A stretch of DNA of 64,000 nucleotides from an uncultured Monoglobus sp. (GTDB lineage Bacteria > Bacillota > Clostridia > Monoglobales > Monoglobaceae), in the NCBI GenBank assembly GCA_947628795.1, contig CANRBF010000007.1, positions 1 to 64,000 on the forward strand. The letters are read 5' to 3'. Positions 14,875 to 23,709 of the stretch are shown piece after piece. The position numbers and the translations under genes are program-made. Within the stretch, counting starts at the first letter, position 1, and the number at the start of each line of letters is the position of its first letter. The notes beneath the pieces were generated by a model that saw only the letters and a list, made by a program, of their open reading frames with translations, was not told where the DNA came from and ran no database searches.

Positions 14875-16182
14875 TTACAGGTCATTTAATATCAGGTCGT
14901 CATAGCTCTCGCGCTTTACGGCGAGCTTTGCTTCGCCGCCCGAGACCATCACGATCGGCGGCCTCGGGATCCTGTTGTAGTTGCTCGCCATAGAGTAGTT
15001 ATACGCGCCCGTAGCCAGCACCGCGATCAGGTCGCCCGCCTTTATCTCGGGCAGTCTCGCGCCGTCTATCAGTATATCGCCCGATTCGCAGCATTTGCCC
15101 GCGATCGTGGCGACCATCGTCTTTTCGGCGTTCGGGTCATGCACGCGCGCCGCCTCGTACTCGCTCTGATAGAGTATGTATCTCGGGTTGTCGCCCATAC
15201 CGCCGTCCACCGATATATAGGTCCTGATCCCCGGTATCTCCTTGACGGTTCCCACGGTGTAGACCGTCAGACCCGCTTCGGCCACGATCGAGCGGCCCGG
15301 CTCCATAACGATATATGGCAGCTTGACGCCGCGGCTCTCGGATATGCCGCGCACGACCTTCGCCACCGCGCATATGTATTTGTCGTAGTCGATAGGCGTA
15401 TCGCTCTCGGTATATTTTATGCCGTAGCCGCCACCCAGATTCAAGCGGTCCATAACAATGCCGTGCCTGTCCTTCATATCGGCGATAAAGTTCATCATCT
15501 TTTCGGCCGCCAGCTCAAAAGGCGCAAGCTCGAATATCTGCGAGCCGATGTGGCAGTGCACGCCGACAACGTTGATGTTCGGCATAGCCGCGGCCTTTAC
15601 CGCGATATCCTCGGCCTCGCCCGTCTCAAGCGCGACGCCGAACTTTGAATCTATCTGTCCGGTCTGCACAAAGCTGTGAGTGTGCGCGTCGATACCGGGC
15701 TTTATTCTGAACATAACGTCCGCCGTTTTGTCCATATCGCCCGCGAATTTGCTCAATGTCTCAAGCTCAAATATATTATCGACAACGATCGTGCCCACTC
15801 CCTCGCGGAGAGCCATTTCTATCTCGTCGTCGGTCTTGTTGTTGCCGTGAAAATATATGCGCTCGGCGGGGAATCCGGCCTTTATAGCGGTGTAAAGCTC
15901 TCCGCCTGACACCACATCGACGCCCATGCCTTCTTCCCTCATAATACGGTACATATACTTGCACGAGAGCGCCTTGCTTGCGTAAAGCACCAAGCCTTTA
16001 CCGTCGTAATATTCCCTCATCGCGCCCGTGTAGACGCGGCAGTTTTTACGTATCTCGTCCTCGTCCATTATATAAGCGGGCGTTCCGTATTTCGCGGCCA
16101 CCTCGGCGATATCGCAGCCGCCCATACCGAGATTGCCATTCTCGTTCACGGTCAAACATTTCATCACAAAGCTGTTGTTCAC
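14875..16182 (-). CDS. lysA: Diaminopimelate decarboxylase
   Basis: LysA removes CO2 from meso-diaminopimelate to give L-lysine, the last step of lysine synthesis, using pyridoxal phosphate. The chosen start is GTG at 16182, nine bases after AGGAGG, giving 435 residues; an upstream in-frame ATG has no such site. Visible motifs are YASKALSCK with the cofactor lysine, HCHIGSQI, LNLGGGYGIKY for phosphate binding, EPGRSIVAEAG, and GKCCESGDIL with the catalytic cysteine of the partner subunit. Its own promoter lies about 80 bases upstream. No lysine riboswitch was recognised in the short leader. Confidence 0.95.
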   Translation of the reverse strand: MNNSFVMKCLTVNENGNLGMGGCDIAEVAAKYGTPAYIMDEDEIRKNCRVYTGAMREYYDGKGLVLYASKALSCKYMYRIMREEGMGVDVVSGGELYTAIKAGFPAERIYFHGNNKTDDEIEMALREGVGTIVVDNIFELETLSKFAGDMDKTADVMFRIKPGIDAHTHSFVQTGQIDSKFGVALETGEAEDIAVKAAAMPNINVVGVHCHIGSQIFELAPFELAAEKMMNFIADMKDRHGIVMDRLNLGGGYGIKYTESDTPIDYDKYICAVAKVVRGISESRGVKLPYIVMEPGRSIVAEAGLTVYTVGTVKEIPGIRTYISVDGGMGDNPRYILYQSEYEAARVHDPNAEKTMVATIAGKCCESGDILIDGARLPEIKAGDLIAVLATGAYNYSMASNYNRIPRPPIVMVSGGEAKLAVKRESYDDLILNDL

Positions 16183-16260
16183 GTATAATTTCCTCCTGAA
16201 TTTATCATTTGTTTGGTAATTCGGGCAATACGCCCGGGCGCACATAGCACACCGTATAAT

Positions 16261-16289
16261 ATTTTACCATAAAGCCGTGTCTTTGTCAA
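16261..16289 (-). promoter_or_regulatory. Sigma-A promoter of lysA
   Basis: Minus strand TTGACA (16289-16284), 17 bases, TAAAAT (16266-16261). The leader of about 70 bases contains a small hairpin CGGGC-GTATT-GCCCG. Confidence 0.8.
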
Positions 16290-16451
16290 CAAAAGATATC
16301 CGATTTTAGGTATATAAGCAAATCCTACCTTAGAGGGTAATAAAGCGTCCGCGTATATTTCTGTTTTAATTTTGTTTCTTGTTATAACACAATCATTTCA
16401 AAGAATAATCCTCGCAGGGTCGACATATCATTTACTCAGGAGGTGACGTAA

Positions 16452-17234
16452 ATGAAAATCTGGTTTGTCGGCAGGCGCCTCGGAGCCGCGCTCGGCGTTA
16501 TAGCGGTCCTGTTCTTCGCGCTGGCGCTCGCGGGCTGGGTCTCGGGCAGAAACACCGCGATAACCACAGCCGCCGCGGGAGAGCGCGACCTGCCGATATA
16601 CTGCGTCCAAAAGGACGAAAACGACAAAAAACTTTCAATCAGCTTCGACGCAGCTTGGGGCAATGAGGATACCGAGAATCTGATAGACATACTCAAAGAG
16701 AGAAATATAAGGACGACGTTTTTCGTGGTCGGGGAATGGGTCGACAAATATCCCGAGTCGGTCAAGGCTCTCTCCGACGCGGGGCACGAGGTCATGAACC
16801 ACTCGGCGGACCACCCGCACATGACGCAGATCTCAATTGAAGATATGAAAAAGCAGCTGAATGACTGCGGCGACAAGATCGAGGCGATAACGGGACGGCG
16901 CCCCGACCTGTTCCGCCCGCCCTACGGAGACTACAACAACGACGTGGTAGGCACCGCCAGAGAGTGCGGGTACTACACGATACAGTGGAGCATTGACAGC
17001 CTCGACTGGAAGGACCTGTCGGCCGATGAGATATATAACAGAGTTATTCCAAAGGCCGAGCCCGGAGCGATCATACTGTTCCACAACGCCGCCAAGCACA
17101 CGCCCGAGGCGCTGCCCAAAATACTCGACGCGCTGATCGAGCAGGGGTATGAGGTCGTGCCGATATCCGAGCTTATCATGCGGGAGAATTACAAGGTGGA
17201 CCCAAACGGAAAACAATGCAGCGCAAATAATTAA
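16452..17234 (+). CDS. Polysaccharide deacetylase, PdaB-like
   Basis: A carbohydrate esterase family 4 enzyme of 260 residues that removes acetyl groups from amino sugars; the close PdaB family acts in sporulation. An N-terminal membrane segment (LGVIAVLFFALALAGWVSG) points to an anchored enzyme facing outward. The NodB domain (about 60-245) has ISFDAAWG with the motif-1 aspartate (a single D in place of the usual DD, as in PdaB proteins), the metal-binding HSADHPH, FRPPYGDYN, WSIDSLDW, and ILFHN with the catalytic histidine. AGGAGG lies upstream. The PdaB assignment is by similarity of these motifs; no sporulation promoter was confirmed. Confidence 0.88.
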   Translation: MKIWFVGRRLGAALGVIAVLFFALALAGWVSGRNTAITTAAAGERDLPIYCVQKDENDKKLSISFDAAWGNEDTENLIDILKERNIRTTFFVVGEWVDKYPESVKALSDAGHEVMNHSADHPHMTQISIEDMKKQLNDCGDKIEAITGRRPDLFRPPYGDYNNDVVGTARECGYYTIQWSIDSLDWKDLSADEIYNRVIPKAEPGAIILFHNAAKHTPEALPKILDALIEQGYEVVPISELIMRENYKVDPNGKQCSANN

Positions 17235-17251
17235 AATCGGAGGTCGCGAGA

Positions 17252-17920
17252 ATGTCGGAAATATCGGAATACGCGTATGATGAAAACAGCTGTTTTTGCA
17301 ATAATATCGCAAGGCTTTGCGGTGAGGTCATATCAAGCCCCGCCCTTTCACACGAGATATACGGAGAAAAATACTACAATATAATTCTGGCGGTACCGAG
17401 GCTGAGCGGGAACCGCGACCTGATACCCGTGACGATCTCCGAGCGGCTGTTCTGCGAATATAAGCCCGTCGTCCGCGACGTGGTCGCCGTCACAGGGCAA
17501 TACCGCTCGTACAACAACTACTCGGGCGTCGGCAGCAGGCTCATTCTCACGGTGTTCGCCAAGGAGATCGAGTACATCGGAAAATGCGGCGAGGTTCGGC
17601 CCGAGGGGAATCCCAACGAGGTGTTTTTGAACGGGTACCTGTGCAAGCGCCCCACCTACCGCACGACGCCCTTTAACCGCGAGATCTCGGATATACTGCT
17701 GGCGGTCAACCGCTCCTACAAAAAATCCGACTATATCCCCTGCATCGCCTGGGGCAGGAACGCCAAATATTTAAGCGGCCTGTGCGTTGGCGCCAACCTT
17801 AAAATTTGGGGCAGGATACAGAGCCGCGAATACAAGAAATTCATAAGCGAGAGCGAGACGATAACCAAAACCGCCTACGAGGTCTCGATTTCAAAGCTCG
17901 AAAACGTGACGCCCGAATAA
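17252..17920 (+). CDS. Two-domain protein with possible OB-folds, SSB-like
   Basis: The 222-residue protein is not a canonical SSB. It appears to contain two similar halves of OB-fold character: residues 15-110 (ARLCGEVISSPALSHEI, YYNIILAVPRLSG, RDVVAVTGQYRSY) and residues 125-215 (VFLNGYLCKRPTYRTTP, DILLAVNRSYKKSDYIPCIA, LKIWGRIQSREYKK). The second half closely follows the SSB pattern G-x-L-x-K-x-P-x-x-R-x-T-P ... D-x-x-x-A-V-N-R ... P-C-I-A-W-G. It may therefore bind single-stranded DNA in a specialised role. The gene follows the deacetylase by 17 bases and ends one base from the convergent sfsA gene. Confidence 0.7.
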   Translation: MSEISEYAYDENSCFCNNIARLCGEVISSPALSHEIYGEKYYNIILAVPRLSGNRDLIPVTISERLFCEYKPVVRDVVAVTGQYRSYNNYSGVGSRLILTVFAKEIEYIGKCGEVRPEGNPNEVFLNGYLCKRPTYRTTPFNREISDILLAVNRSYKKSDYIPCIAWGRNAKYLSGLCVGANLKIWGRIQSREYKKFISESETITKTAYEVSISKLENVTPE

Positions 17921-17921
17921 T

Positions 17922-18608
17922 CTATCCTTTCAGTCTGACAGGCACCGGGGCGTCAATTCGAATCTCGTCGGACACAACGGAACAATCGAAACACAAAACA
18001 TTCACGCCGCGTTTTTCGGCGCGGAGCAAAGCCTCACCGAAAGCGGCGTGAGTTTCGTAATTCGGCGCGAAATACTTAACTCCTTTCATCTGAACCACAA
18101 AAATTATATAGGCCCCGTATCCGTCTCGGACGCCGCGGCACAGTTCGTTAATATGCTTAACACCGCGCTCGGTCGGCGCGTCCGGGAACAGCGCCGCGCC
18201 GTCTCTTTCAAGAGTTACACCCTTGACCTCGATCAGGTTTTTTCTGCCGTCAGCCTCGGCATACAGATCAAATCTGGAGCTTCCGTATTTGAATTCCGTC
18301 CTCAAAAGACGGATTTTTTCAAATAAACCTCCTTCTTCTATCCACTCCTTAACAACCATATTAGGTGCTTGACTGTCTATATTTACAATAGTGTTTCCCT
18401 TACGCACTGCTATCAGATCAAAATGTGTCTTTCGGTTCGGATTTGAGGCCTCTTGCAAATACAAACAGGCGCCGGGAACCAATAATTCCCTGCACCTGCC
18501 CGTATTTTTAACATGGCAGCGATGGATCATACCGTCTATCCACACCTCGGCTATGAACCTGTTCGGACGTGATATGAATTCGCCTTTTATTATGTTATCG
18601 TACTTCAT
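17922..18608 (-). CDS. sfsA: SfsA family protein (DNA/RNA nuclease)
   Basis: The 228-residue product has the full SfsA pattern: GEFISRPNRFIAEVWIDG near the start (OB-like N-terminal domain), CHVKNTGRCRELLVPGA, then the nuclease-like domain with EFKYGSSRFDLYAEA, LIEVKGVTLERDG, LFPDAPTERGVKHI and IIFVVQMKGV. E. coli SfsA was named for effects on sugar-fermentation genes and has been reported as a nuclease; the cellular role is uncertain. It is convergent with the preceding gene, with one base between stops. Confidence 0.93.
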   Translation of the reverse strand: MKYDNIIKGEFISRPNRFIAEVWIDGMIHRCHVKNTGRCRELLVPGACLYLQEASNPNRKTHFDLIAVRKGNTIVNIDSQAPNMVVKEWIEEGGLFEKIRLLRTEFKYGSSRFDLYAEADGRKNLIEVKGVTLERDGAALFPDAPTERGVKHINELCRGVRDGYGAYIIFVVQMKGVKYFAPNYETHAAFGEALLRAEKRGVNVLCFDCSVVSDEIRIDAPVPVRLKG

Positions 18609-18640
18609 TTATCCTTTTATATAATTTGAATTTTCCGCTA

Positions 18641-19474
18641 TTATTTGTTCCAGATAGCTCTGATTTTTTCGACGGTGGAGCCGAAGTTTTCCTCGCTGTT
18701 GGTCTCAAGTATCGCGTTTATGACGGGCGAGTATTCTTTGGCGTATTTGAACAGATACTCGTAGTCGTAAACTCCGTCGCCCGCGAGTCTGCCCTCTTTT
18801 TTGCCGTCTATGACCTCAAAATCCTTAAAGTGCAGTATGCCTATGCGGTCGCCGTAGAGCGAATACACCTCGTCGACTATCCTGTGCTGCTGCTCAATAT
18901 CATTCATATCCGTGATGTTCACGGGGTCGAATATGACCGTCACATTGGGCGAGTTTATCTCGTCGAGGAACCGCTTTGTCATTTTGGGGTTCCACATGCT
19001 GTGCTTGGTGACCGTCTCAACGCCCACTATACTGCCCAGCTTTTCGGCGCATCCGACCAGCTCACGCATACCGCGCAGGAACCTTTGGTAATTTTCCTCG
19101 GTGTGGGTCTCGTCGATATTGTTATAAAATCCCGTCTCGGTGCCGACCATGTCGCAGCCTAAGTACTTCGCGAATTTAAGGTGCGCCTTGAACCACTCGA
19201 GCTCGCCTCTGCGCTTATTTTCGTCGGGGTTGACGGGGTTTATGTAGCAGCCCAGCACCGACACGCGAACGCCGTGTTTCGCCAGAGTGTCCTTGATATA
19301 CTTGCCGAGCTCGGGCGTCAGCACGCTGTTTCTCCACTTTATATCTTTAAACGATTTTTTAAGCGCGAGCTGCACGTGCGTCGCTCCCACGCTCTCGAGA
19401 GTCTCGGCCAGTGTCTCGATATCCTTCGCCTTGGTGTCGTGACCCCTCATGCCGAGATTTAATTGGTTAAACAT
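18641..19474 (-). CDS. Sugar phosphate isomerase/epimerase family protein (TIM barrel)
   Basis: A 277-residue xylose-isomerase-like TIM-barrel protein. It shows strand-end acidic and histidine residues typical of a divalent-metal sugar isomerase: MVGTETGF, VGVETVTKHSMW, VTVIFDPVNIT, ILHFKDFEV and AILETNSEENFG. The family includes keto-sugar epimerases and inositol-pathway isomerases; the substrate cannot be assigned. A neighbouring GH105 hydrolase on the other strand could link both to plant-sugar catabolism. A TGTACA/TATAAT promoter lies upstream. Confidence 0.78.
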   Translation of the reverse strand: MFNQLNLGMRGHDTKAKDIETLAETLESVGATHVQLALKKSFKDIKWRNSVLTPELGKYIKDTLAKHGVRVSVLGCYINPVNPDENKRRGELEWFKAHLKFAKYLGCDMVGTETGFYNNIDETHTEENYQRFLRGMRELVGCAEKLGSIVGVETVTKHSMWNPKMTKRFLDEINSPNVTVIFDPVNITDMNDIEQQHRIVDEVYSLYGDRIGILHFKDFEVIDGKKEGRLAGDGVYDYEYLFKYAKEYSPVINAILETNSEENFGSTVEKIRAIWNK

Positions 19475-19510
19475 ATCTCTTTCATCTCCTTATCGGTTTT
19501 TGTTTCTTTA

Positions 19511-19539
19511 ATTATATCTTAATTTATCGGATTTGTACA
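19511..19539 (-). promoter_or_regulatory. Probable promoter of the TIM-barrel isomerase gene
   Basis: Minus strand TGTACA (19539-19534), 17 bases, TATAAT (19516-19511), 37 bases before the start codon. Confidence 0.55.
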
Positions 19540-19589
19540 GTATTTTTTTGGTTAAAATCACATTTTTTATCGCGAGAACCAAGTTGCGC

Positions 19590-19618
19590 TTGTTATATCG
19601 CTCAAAATAAGTTAAAAT
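19590..19618 (+). promoter_or_regulatory. Probable promoter of the GH105 gene
   Basis: TTGTTA (19590-19595), 17 bases, TAAAAT (19613-19618), 46 bases before the chosen start codon. Confidence 0.55.
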
Positions 19619-19663
19619 TAGATGAATAAAATTCGGAGAATGTTATACTCGGAGGATAATATT

Positions 19664-20758
19664 ATGGATAAGAGGGAATTTTTGAAAAAGGCGGTAAAGC
19701 TTGCCGACACGATCATGCGCGAGAACCGGCCGATCATATGCGAAAAGTGGCAGTACGACCGCGGCGTGTGCCTGATGGGCATGGCGGCGGTGTACGAGCT
19801 GACGGGCGATGAGAAATATTTTGACTACATAAAGCGCAGCATGGACTATTTTATCAACAAGGACGGAAGCATAAACAAATATGACCGCACGCAGTACAAC
19901 CTCGACCACACCAACAACGGCAAAAACTGTCTCTGGCTCTACAAAAAGACCGGAGAGGAAAAATATATCAAAGCCGCGGACAGGCTGATCGAGCAGCTTA
20001 ATGAGCAGCCGCGCACTAAATCGGGCACATACTGGCACAAGCGGATCTATCCCAACCAGGTCTGGCTCGACGGCCTTTATATGGCCGAGCCGTTTTCGGC
20101 GCAGTATGCCGAGATCAGGGGCTTTGATGAGCGGTTCGACGACGTGCTTCATCAGTTCACTAACGCCGAAAGGCTGACCTACGAGCCCCGCTGCGGCCTC
20201 AATGTCCACGCCTGCGACGAAAGCAGAAACGCGTTCTGGGCCGACAAAAACACGGGAAAGTCGCTCAACGTCTGGGGCAGGGCGCTGGCGTGGTTCACGA
20301 TGGCGATAGTCGACGCGCTCGACTTTATGCCGAAAAATCACGACGGCAGAAAAATTCTTGTCGATATGCTGAACAAGATAATATCAAATGTGGTTTTATA
20401 TCAAAGCCCCGAGGGCGGCTGGCACCAGGTGCTTGACAATTGCCGAGAGGACAACTACCTCGAATCGACCTGCACTGTCATGTTCGCCTACGCGCTGGCG
20501 AAGGGAATAAAGCACAAATACCTTGACGAAAAATATTACCGCCCGCGCCTTGACAGAGCGATCGACTGCATATTCGAAAAATTTGTGCGCGAGGATGAAA
20601 ACTCGCTCTATATCACAAACTGCTGCGCGGTCTCGGGCCTCGGTCCCGACGGCAACTTCCGCAGAAACGGAACCCTTGACTACTACTTCAGCGAGCCGAT
20701 CATAGAAAACGACTGCAAAGCGACCGGCCCCTTCATGAAACTCGCCGCGGAGCTGTAA
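19664..20758 (+). CDS. Glycoside hydrolase family 105/88-type unsaturated glycuronyl hydrolase
   Basis: A 364-residue (alpha/alpha)6-barrel enzyme. GH105 members such as YteR hydrate and split the unsaturated uronic acid left at the end of pectin fragments after a lyase has acted. Supporting segments are WQYDRGVCLMGMAAVYELTG, LDHTNNGKNCLWLYKKTGEE, QVWLDGLYMAEPF with the likely catalytic aspartate, WGRALAWFTMAIVDAL, and SPEGGWHQVLD. No signal peptide, so it works in the cytoplasm on imported oligosaccharides. The start at 19664 has GGAGG eight bases upstream and is preferred to an in-frame ATG 42 bases earlier. No transporter is adjacent. Confidence 0.88.
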   Translation: MDKREFLKKAVKLADTIMRENRPIICEKWQYDRGVCLMGMAAVYELTGDEKYFDYIKRSMDYFINKDGSINKYDRTQYNLDHTNNGKNCLWLYKKTGEEKYIKAADRLIEQLNEQPRTKSGTYWHKRIYPNQVWLDGLYMAEPFSAQYAEIRGFDERFDDVLHQFTNAERLTYEPRCGLNVHACDESRNAFWADKNTGKSLNVWGRALAWFTMAIVDALDFMPKNHDGRKILVDMLNKIISNVVLYQSPEGGWHQVLDNCREDNYLESTCTVMFAYALAKGIKHKYLDEKYYRPRLDRAIDCIFEKFVREDENSLYITNCCAVSGLGPDGNFRRNGTLDYYFSEPIIENDCKATGPFMKLAAEL

Positions 20759-20775
20759 CGTCTTATTAAGAAAAC

Positions 20776-20799
20776 AGGCGGGGCCTTGGGGCTCCGCCT
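20776..20799. terminator. Bidirectional terminator between GH105 gene and whiA
   Basis: AGGCGGGGCC-TTGG-GGCTCCGCCT forms a strong stem between the two convergent genes. On the minus strand it is followed by GTTTTCTT, on the plus strand by ATTTTA. Its edge touches the whiA stop codon. Confidence 0.75.
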
Positions 20800-21715
20800 A
20801 TTTTACGCAGTTCATTATTTTTTTCAGTCTGTGGTTCACGCCCGATTTGGTGAGGGGCGGGTTCAGGCGCTTGCCGAGCTCGGTCAGGCTCAGGTCCTTA
20901 TGCTCGAGCCTGAGACGCGCGATCTCCCGAAGGTCGTCGGGCAGGCTGTCAAGGCCGACCGTGTCCCTGATCTTGTGTATCGCCTTTATCTGCTCGACCG
21001 AGGCGTTTATCGTGCGCGACAGGTTCGAGGTCTCGCCGTTGGCGTTTCTGTTAACATCGTTCCTGATCTCCTTTTCGATCTTGATATTTATAAGCTCCAT
21101 CTGTGAGCCGCACGCGCCGAGGAACGCCAGAATGTCCTCGATCACCTCGCTGTTTTTTACGTAGGCCACGTATTTTTTCTTTCTCGGAGTGAGCTGCATC
21201 GGGAAATCAAACTCGCCGAACAGCTTCACAATATCGCCGCACAGCGCCTGATCGGGCGCGGATATCTCAAGCGCGTAGTTCTTGTACGGGTCGCTGACCG
21301 CGCCCGCCCCCAAAAACGCGCCCTTTAGAAACTCGCGCTTGCAGCACAGCTTTTTTATATCTCCCGAGCGGCGGAGCACCTCTCCGTCGTCGCCCAGCAT
21401 TTTCAGGTCATACAAAAGCTGCGCGACCCTCACGCTGTCGCGTATCTCAGCTTTGTACTTGCCGTTTTGGTCGCCGCTCTGGCGCACCTCCGCCTCTATC
21501 CCGAGCCTGCGCGCGGTCTCCACAAAGCTGCCGATAACGTCGGGATTGTCGCTCCTCAGCTTGATCTCGCTCTTTGATATCTCGGACGCGCCAAGCAGGA
21601 TCAGACCCTTAAAGCGGGAGCGCACGCAGCACTTATCCCGCGGCTCGGCGCGGTAGAGCTCGCGCTTGATCTTTCTCGAAAATGATGTTTTGCCGCCTTC
21701 ACGCAAGCTTATCAC
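20798..21715 (-). CDS. whiA: DNA-binding protein WhiA
   Basis: WhiA joins a LAGLIDADG homing-endonuclease-like N-terminal domain to a C-terminal helix-turn-helix. It acts in sporulation in Streptomyces and in division and chromosome organisation in Bacillus. The 305-residue product has SFSRKIKRELYRAEPRDKCC, CKREFLKGAFLGAGAVSDPY (LAGLIDADG-like) and the C-terminal HTH IARLRLEHKDLSLTELGKRL followed by SGVNHRLKKI. Its ATG overlaps the yvcK stop by four bases, and it is the last gene of the hprK operon. Confidence 0.96.
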   Translation of the reverse strand: MISLREGGKTSFSRKIKRELYRAEPRDKCCVRSRFKGLILLGASEISKSEIKLRSDNPDVIGSFVETARRLGIEAEVRQSGDQNGKYKAEIRDSVRVAQLLYDLKMLGDDGEVLRRSGDIKKLCCKREFLKGAFLGAGAVSDPYKNYALEISAPDQALCGDIVKLFGEFDFPMQLTPRKKKYVAYVKNSEVIEDILAFLGACGSQMELINIKIEKEIRNDVNRNANGETSNLSRTINASVEQIKAIHKIRDTVGLDSLPDDLREIARLRLEHKDLSLTELGKRLNPPLTKSGVNHRLKKIMNCVK

Positions 21716-22827
21716 CTCCGCTTGAATTTCGGACTGTAAAGCAGAACTCCCTCTCCGCTGACTTTCCGGCCTTCCTCGTTTCTGTTGATGCTGATTATGT
21801 CGATAAGCGCGTCGGCCAGCGCGTATGTGTTGTGGCGCACGTGACCCTCGCTGTCCTCGGTCACAAGGTCGCGCTCGATGACCGTTATATCGGTCGAGCC
21901 GAATCGGCTCTTGTCGTACTCAACGGGGCAGGCGCCGTCGTCTTTGTATTTTTTAATTATATCCGGGCTTATCTCGCCCGTGTTCACTATGCAATAATCC
22001 AGAAAATCGTCAAATGTGTGGTCGAGTATGGCGAGCGCGTGGTCAAACGCGGTGTAGCCGTCGGTCTCGCCCGGCTGCGTCATGATGTTGTTTATGTACA
22101 CGACGGGCGCCTTTGACTTGCGTACCGCGTTTTTAAGGTCCTCGATGACCAGATTCGGCAGCACGCTGGTGTACAGACTGCCCGGGCCGAGCGTTATCAG
22201 GTCGGCCTCCGAGATCTCGCGCAGCACTTCATTCAAAGTCTCAACGGGCAGCAGTCCGCCCGACTTTTTCCTGAGCCTGACTTTTTTGATAGCGCCCGTC
22301 TCCGCGTCGACCGAGCGGCCTATTCTGGACTCGCCGACGACTGTGCTTCCGTCCTCCATGGTCGCGATCAACTCCACGTCCGACGCGGTCACCGGATAGA
22401 CGCGGCCCGTTATGTTGAGCACCTCGCACACATTCCGCACCGCCTCGACAAAGTCGCCGCCGAAGGTTCCGGTCATCGCGGCCAGAAACAGGTTGCCGAA
22501 GCTCTGACCCTTGAGCCGCCCGCTCTCAAAACGGTAGCTCAAAAGCCGCTCCATCACGGGCTCGACCTCGGACAGAGCCAGTATGCAGTTGCGTATGTCG
22601 CCGGGAGGCGGTATTTTCAGATCCTCGCGCAGAACGCCGCTGCCGCCCCCGTCGTCCGCGACGGTCACAACGGCGGTTATATCGTCGGTATAGCGCTTTA
22701 TGCCGCGCAGCATGGCCGAAAGCCCGGTGCCGCCCCCGATCGACACGATCTTGGGATTAAACGGCTGAAAACCGCTTTGCCGCCCGCGCTCAAGATTTTT
22801 ATATTTCGAAAACTCGGAACCCGACAT
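21712..22827 (-). CDS. yvcK: YvcK/CofD-family gluconeogenesis factor
   Basis: YvcK-type proteins bind UDP-sugars and in Bacillus are needed for normal shape and growth on gluconeogenic carbon. The 371-residue protein begins with an unusual 26-residue extension, then PKIVSIGGGTGLSAMLRGIK, followed by VTVADDGGGSGVLRED, GDIRNCILALSE, ITLGPGSLYTSVLPNL and YINNIMTQPGETDGY, the CofD-like core. It lies between rapZ and whiA as in most Firmicutes, and the tight spacing indicates co-expression. Confidence 0.94.
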   Translation of the reverse strand: MSGSEFSKYKNLERGRQSGFQPFNPKIVSIGGGTGLSAMLRGIKRYTDDITAVVTVADDGGGSGVLREDLKIPPPGDIRNCILALSEVEPVMERLLSYRFESGRLKGQSFGNLFLAAMTGTFGGDFVEAVRNVCEVLNITGRVYPVTASDVELIATMEDGSTVVGESRIGRSVDAETGAIKKVRLRKKSGGLLPVETLNEVLREISEADLITLGPGSLYTSVLPNLVIEDLKNAVRKSKAPVVYINNIMTQPGETDGYTAFDHALAILDHTFDDFLDYCIVNTGEISPDIIKKYKDDGACPVEYDKSRFGSTDITVIERDLVTEDSEGHVRHNTYALADALIDIISINRNEEGRKVSGEGVLLYSPKFKRR

Positions 22828-22829
22828 AT

Positions 22830-23693
22830 TTATACACCCTTCTGAATGTCCCTGTGCGTTATCACAACGCTGTTTTCGTCGTCCGACTTCAGGAACTTAT
22901 AGAGCTCCTCGGCCAGCGTCACGCTGCGGTGGTGGCCGCCCGTGCAGCCGACCGCGATAACCAGTTGGTTCTTGCCCTCTTTGATATACTCGGGCACGAG
23001 AAAATCTATCATCGCCGTCAGCATGTTCAAAAATCGGCGGCTCTCGTCAAATCCCATAACGTAGTCGTGCACGTTGGTCTCAAGTCCCGTACTGTGCTTG
23101 AGCTCGGGAATATAAAACGGGTTCGGCAAAAACCTCACATCAAACACAAGGTCCGCGTCGAGCGGTATTCCGTATTTAAATCCGAAGGACATCACATTTA
23201 TGATTATCCCCGTTCTCCGGCTGTCGGCGAACATTGCCTTTATCCGCGCGTTGAGCTGGGCCGCGGACAGGTCGGTGGTGTCAAGCACATGGTCGGCCAT
23301 CGCCTTGGCCGCGCTGAGCAGACGGCGCTCCTTTAATATGCCGTCGATTATCCTGCCGCCTCCCGCTCCGGGGTGCAGCCTTCTGGTCTCCTTGTATCTT
23401 TTTATAAGCGCCTCGTCGGACGCGTCGAGAAAAAGTATCTCGCGCTCAAGACCCATTTCGTCAAGCTCGTCTATAGCCTCGGAAAACTCGCCGAACATAT
23501 CCTTGCCGGCGCGCACGTCGCTCACGACGGCCACGCGCTCCATGCCCTCGCCCGCCTTTGAGCAAATCTCGGCGAACTTGGGGATCAGCTCGGGCGGTAT
23601 GTTGTCCACGCAGTAATAGCCGACGTCCTCAAGCGCCTTTATCACTCCTGTCTTGCCCGCGCCGCTGAGGCCCGTCACGATCAATAAATTCAA
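22830..23693 (-). CDS. rapZ: RapZ/YvcJ family nucleotide-binding protein
   Basis: A P-loop protein of 287 residues. In E. coli RapZ guides RNase E to a small RNA controlling glucosamine-6-phosphate synthase; in Bacillus the homologue YvcJ binds nucleotides and affects competence. The Walker A motif is GLSGAGKT (residues 8-15), followed by EDVGYYCVDNIPPELIP, ILFLDASDEALIKRYKETRR, and the C-terminal FDVRFLPNPFYIPELK and IAVGCTGGHHRSVTLAEEL with the conserved GCTGGxHRS. It starts 16 bases after murB and is followed by yvcK. Confidence 0.95.
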   Translation of the reverse strand: MNLLIVTGLSGAGKTGVIKALEDVGYYCVDNIPPELIPKFAEICSKAGEGMERVAVVSDVRAGKDMFGEFSEAIDELDEMGLEREILFLDASDEALIKRYKETRRLHPGAGGGRIIDGILKERRLLSAAKAMADHVLDTTDLSAAQLNARIKAMFADSRRTGIIINVMSFGFKYGIPLDADLVFDVRFLPNPFYIPELKHSTGLETNVHDYVMGFDESRRFLNMLTAMIDFLVPEYIKEGKNQLVIAVGCTGGHHRSVTLAEELYKFLKSDDENSVVITHRDIQKGV

Positions 23694-23709
23694 GTTATGT
23701 CACCTCCGA

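Noticed and set aside
16183-16451. Lysine riboswitch upstream of lysA
   Set aside because: The promoter leaves only about 70 bases of leader with one short hairpin, too short for the lysine aptamer. The rest of the gap shows nothing else I can name.
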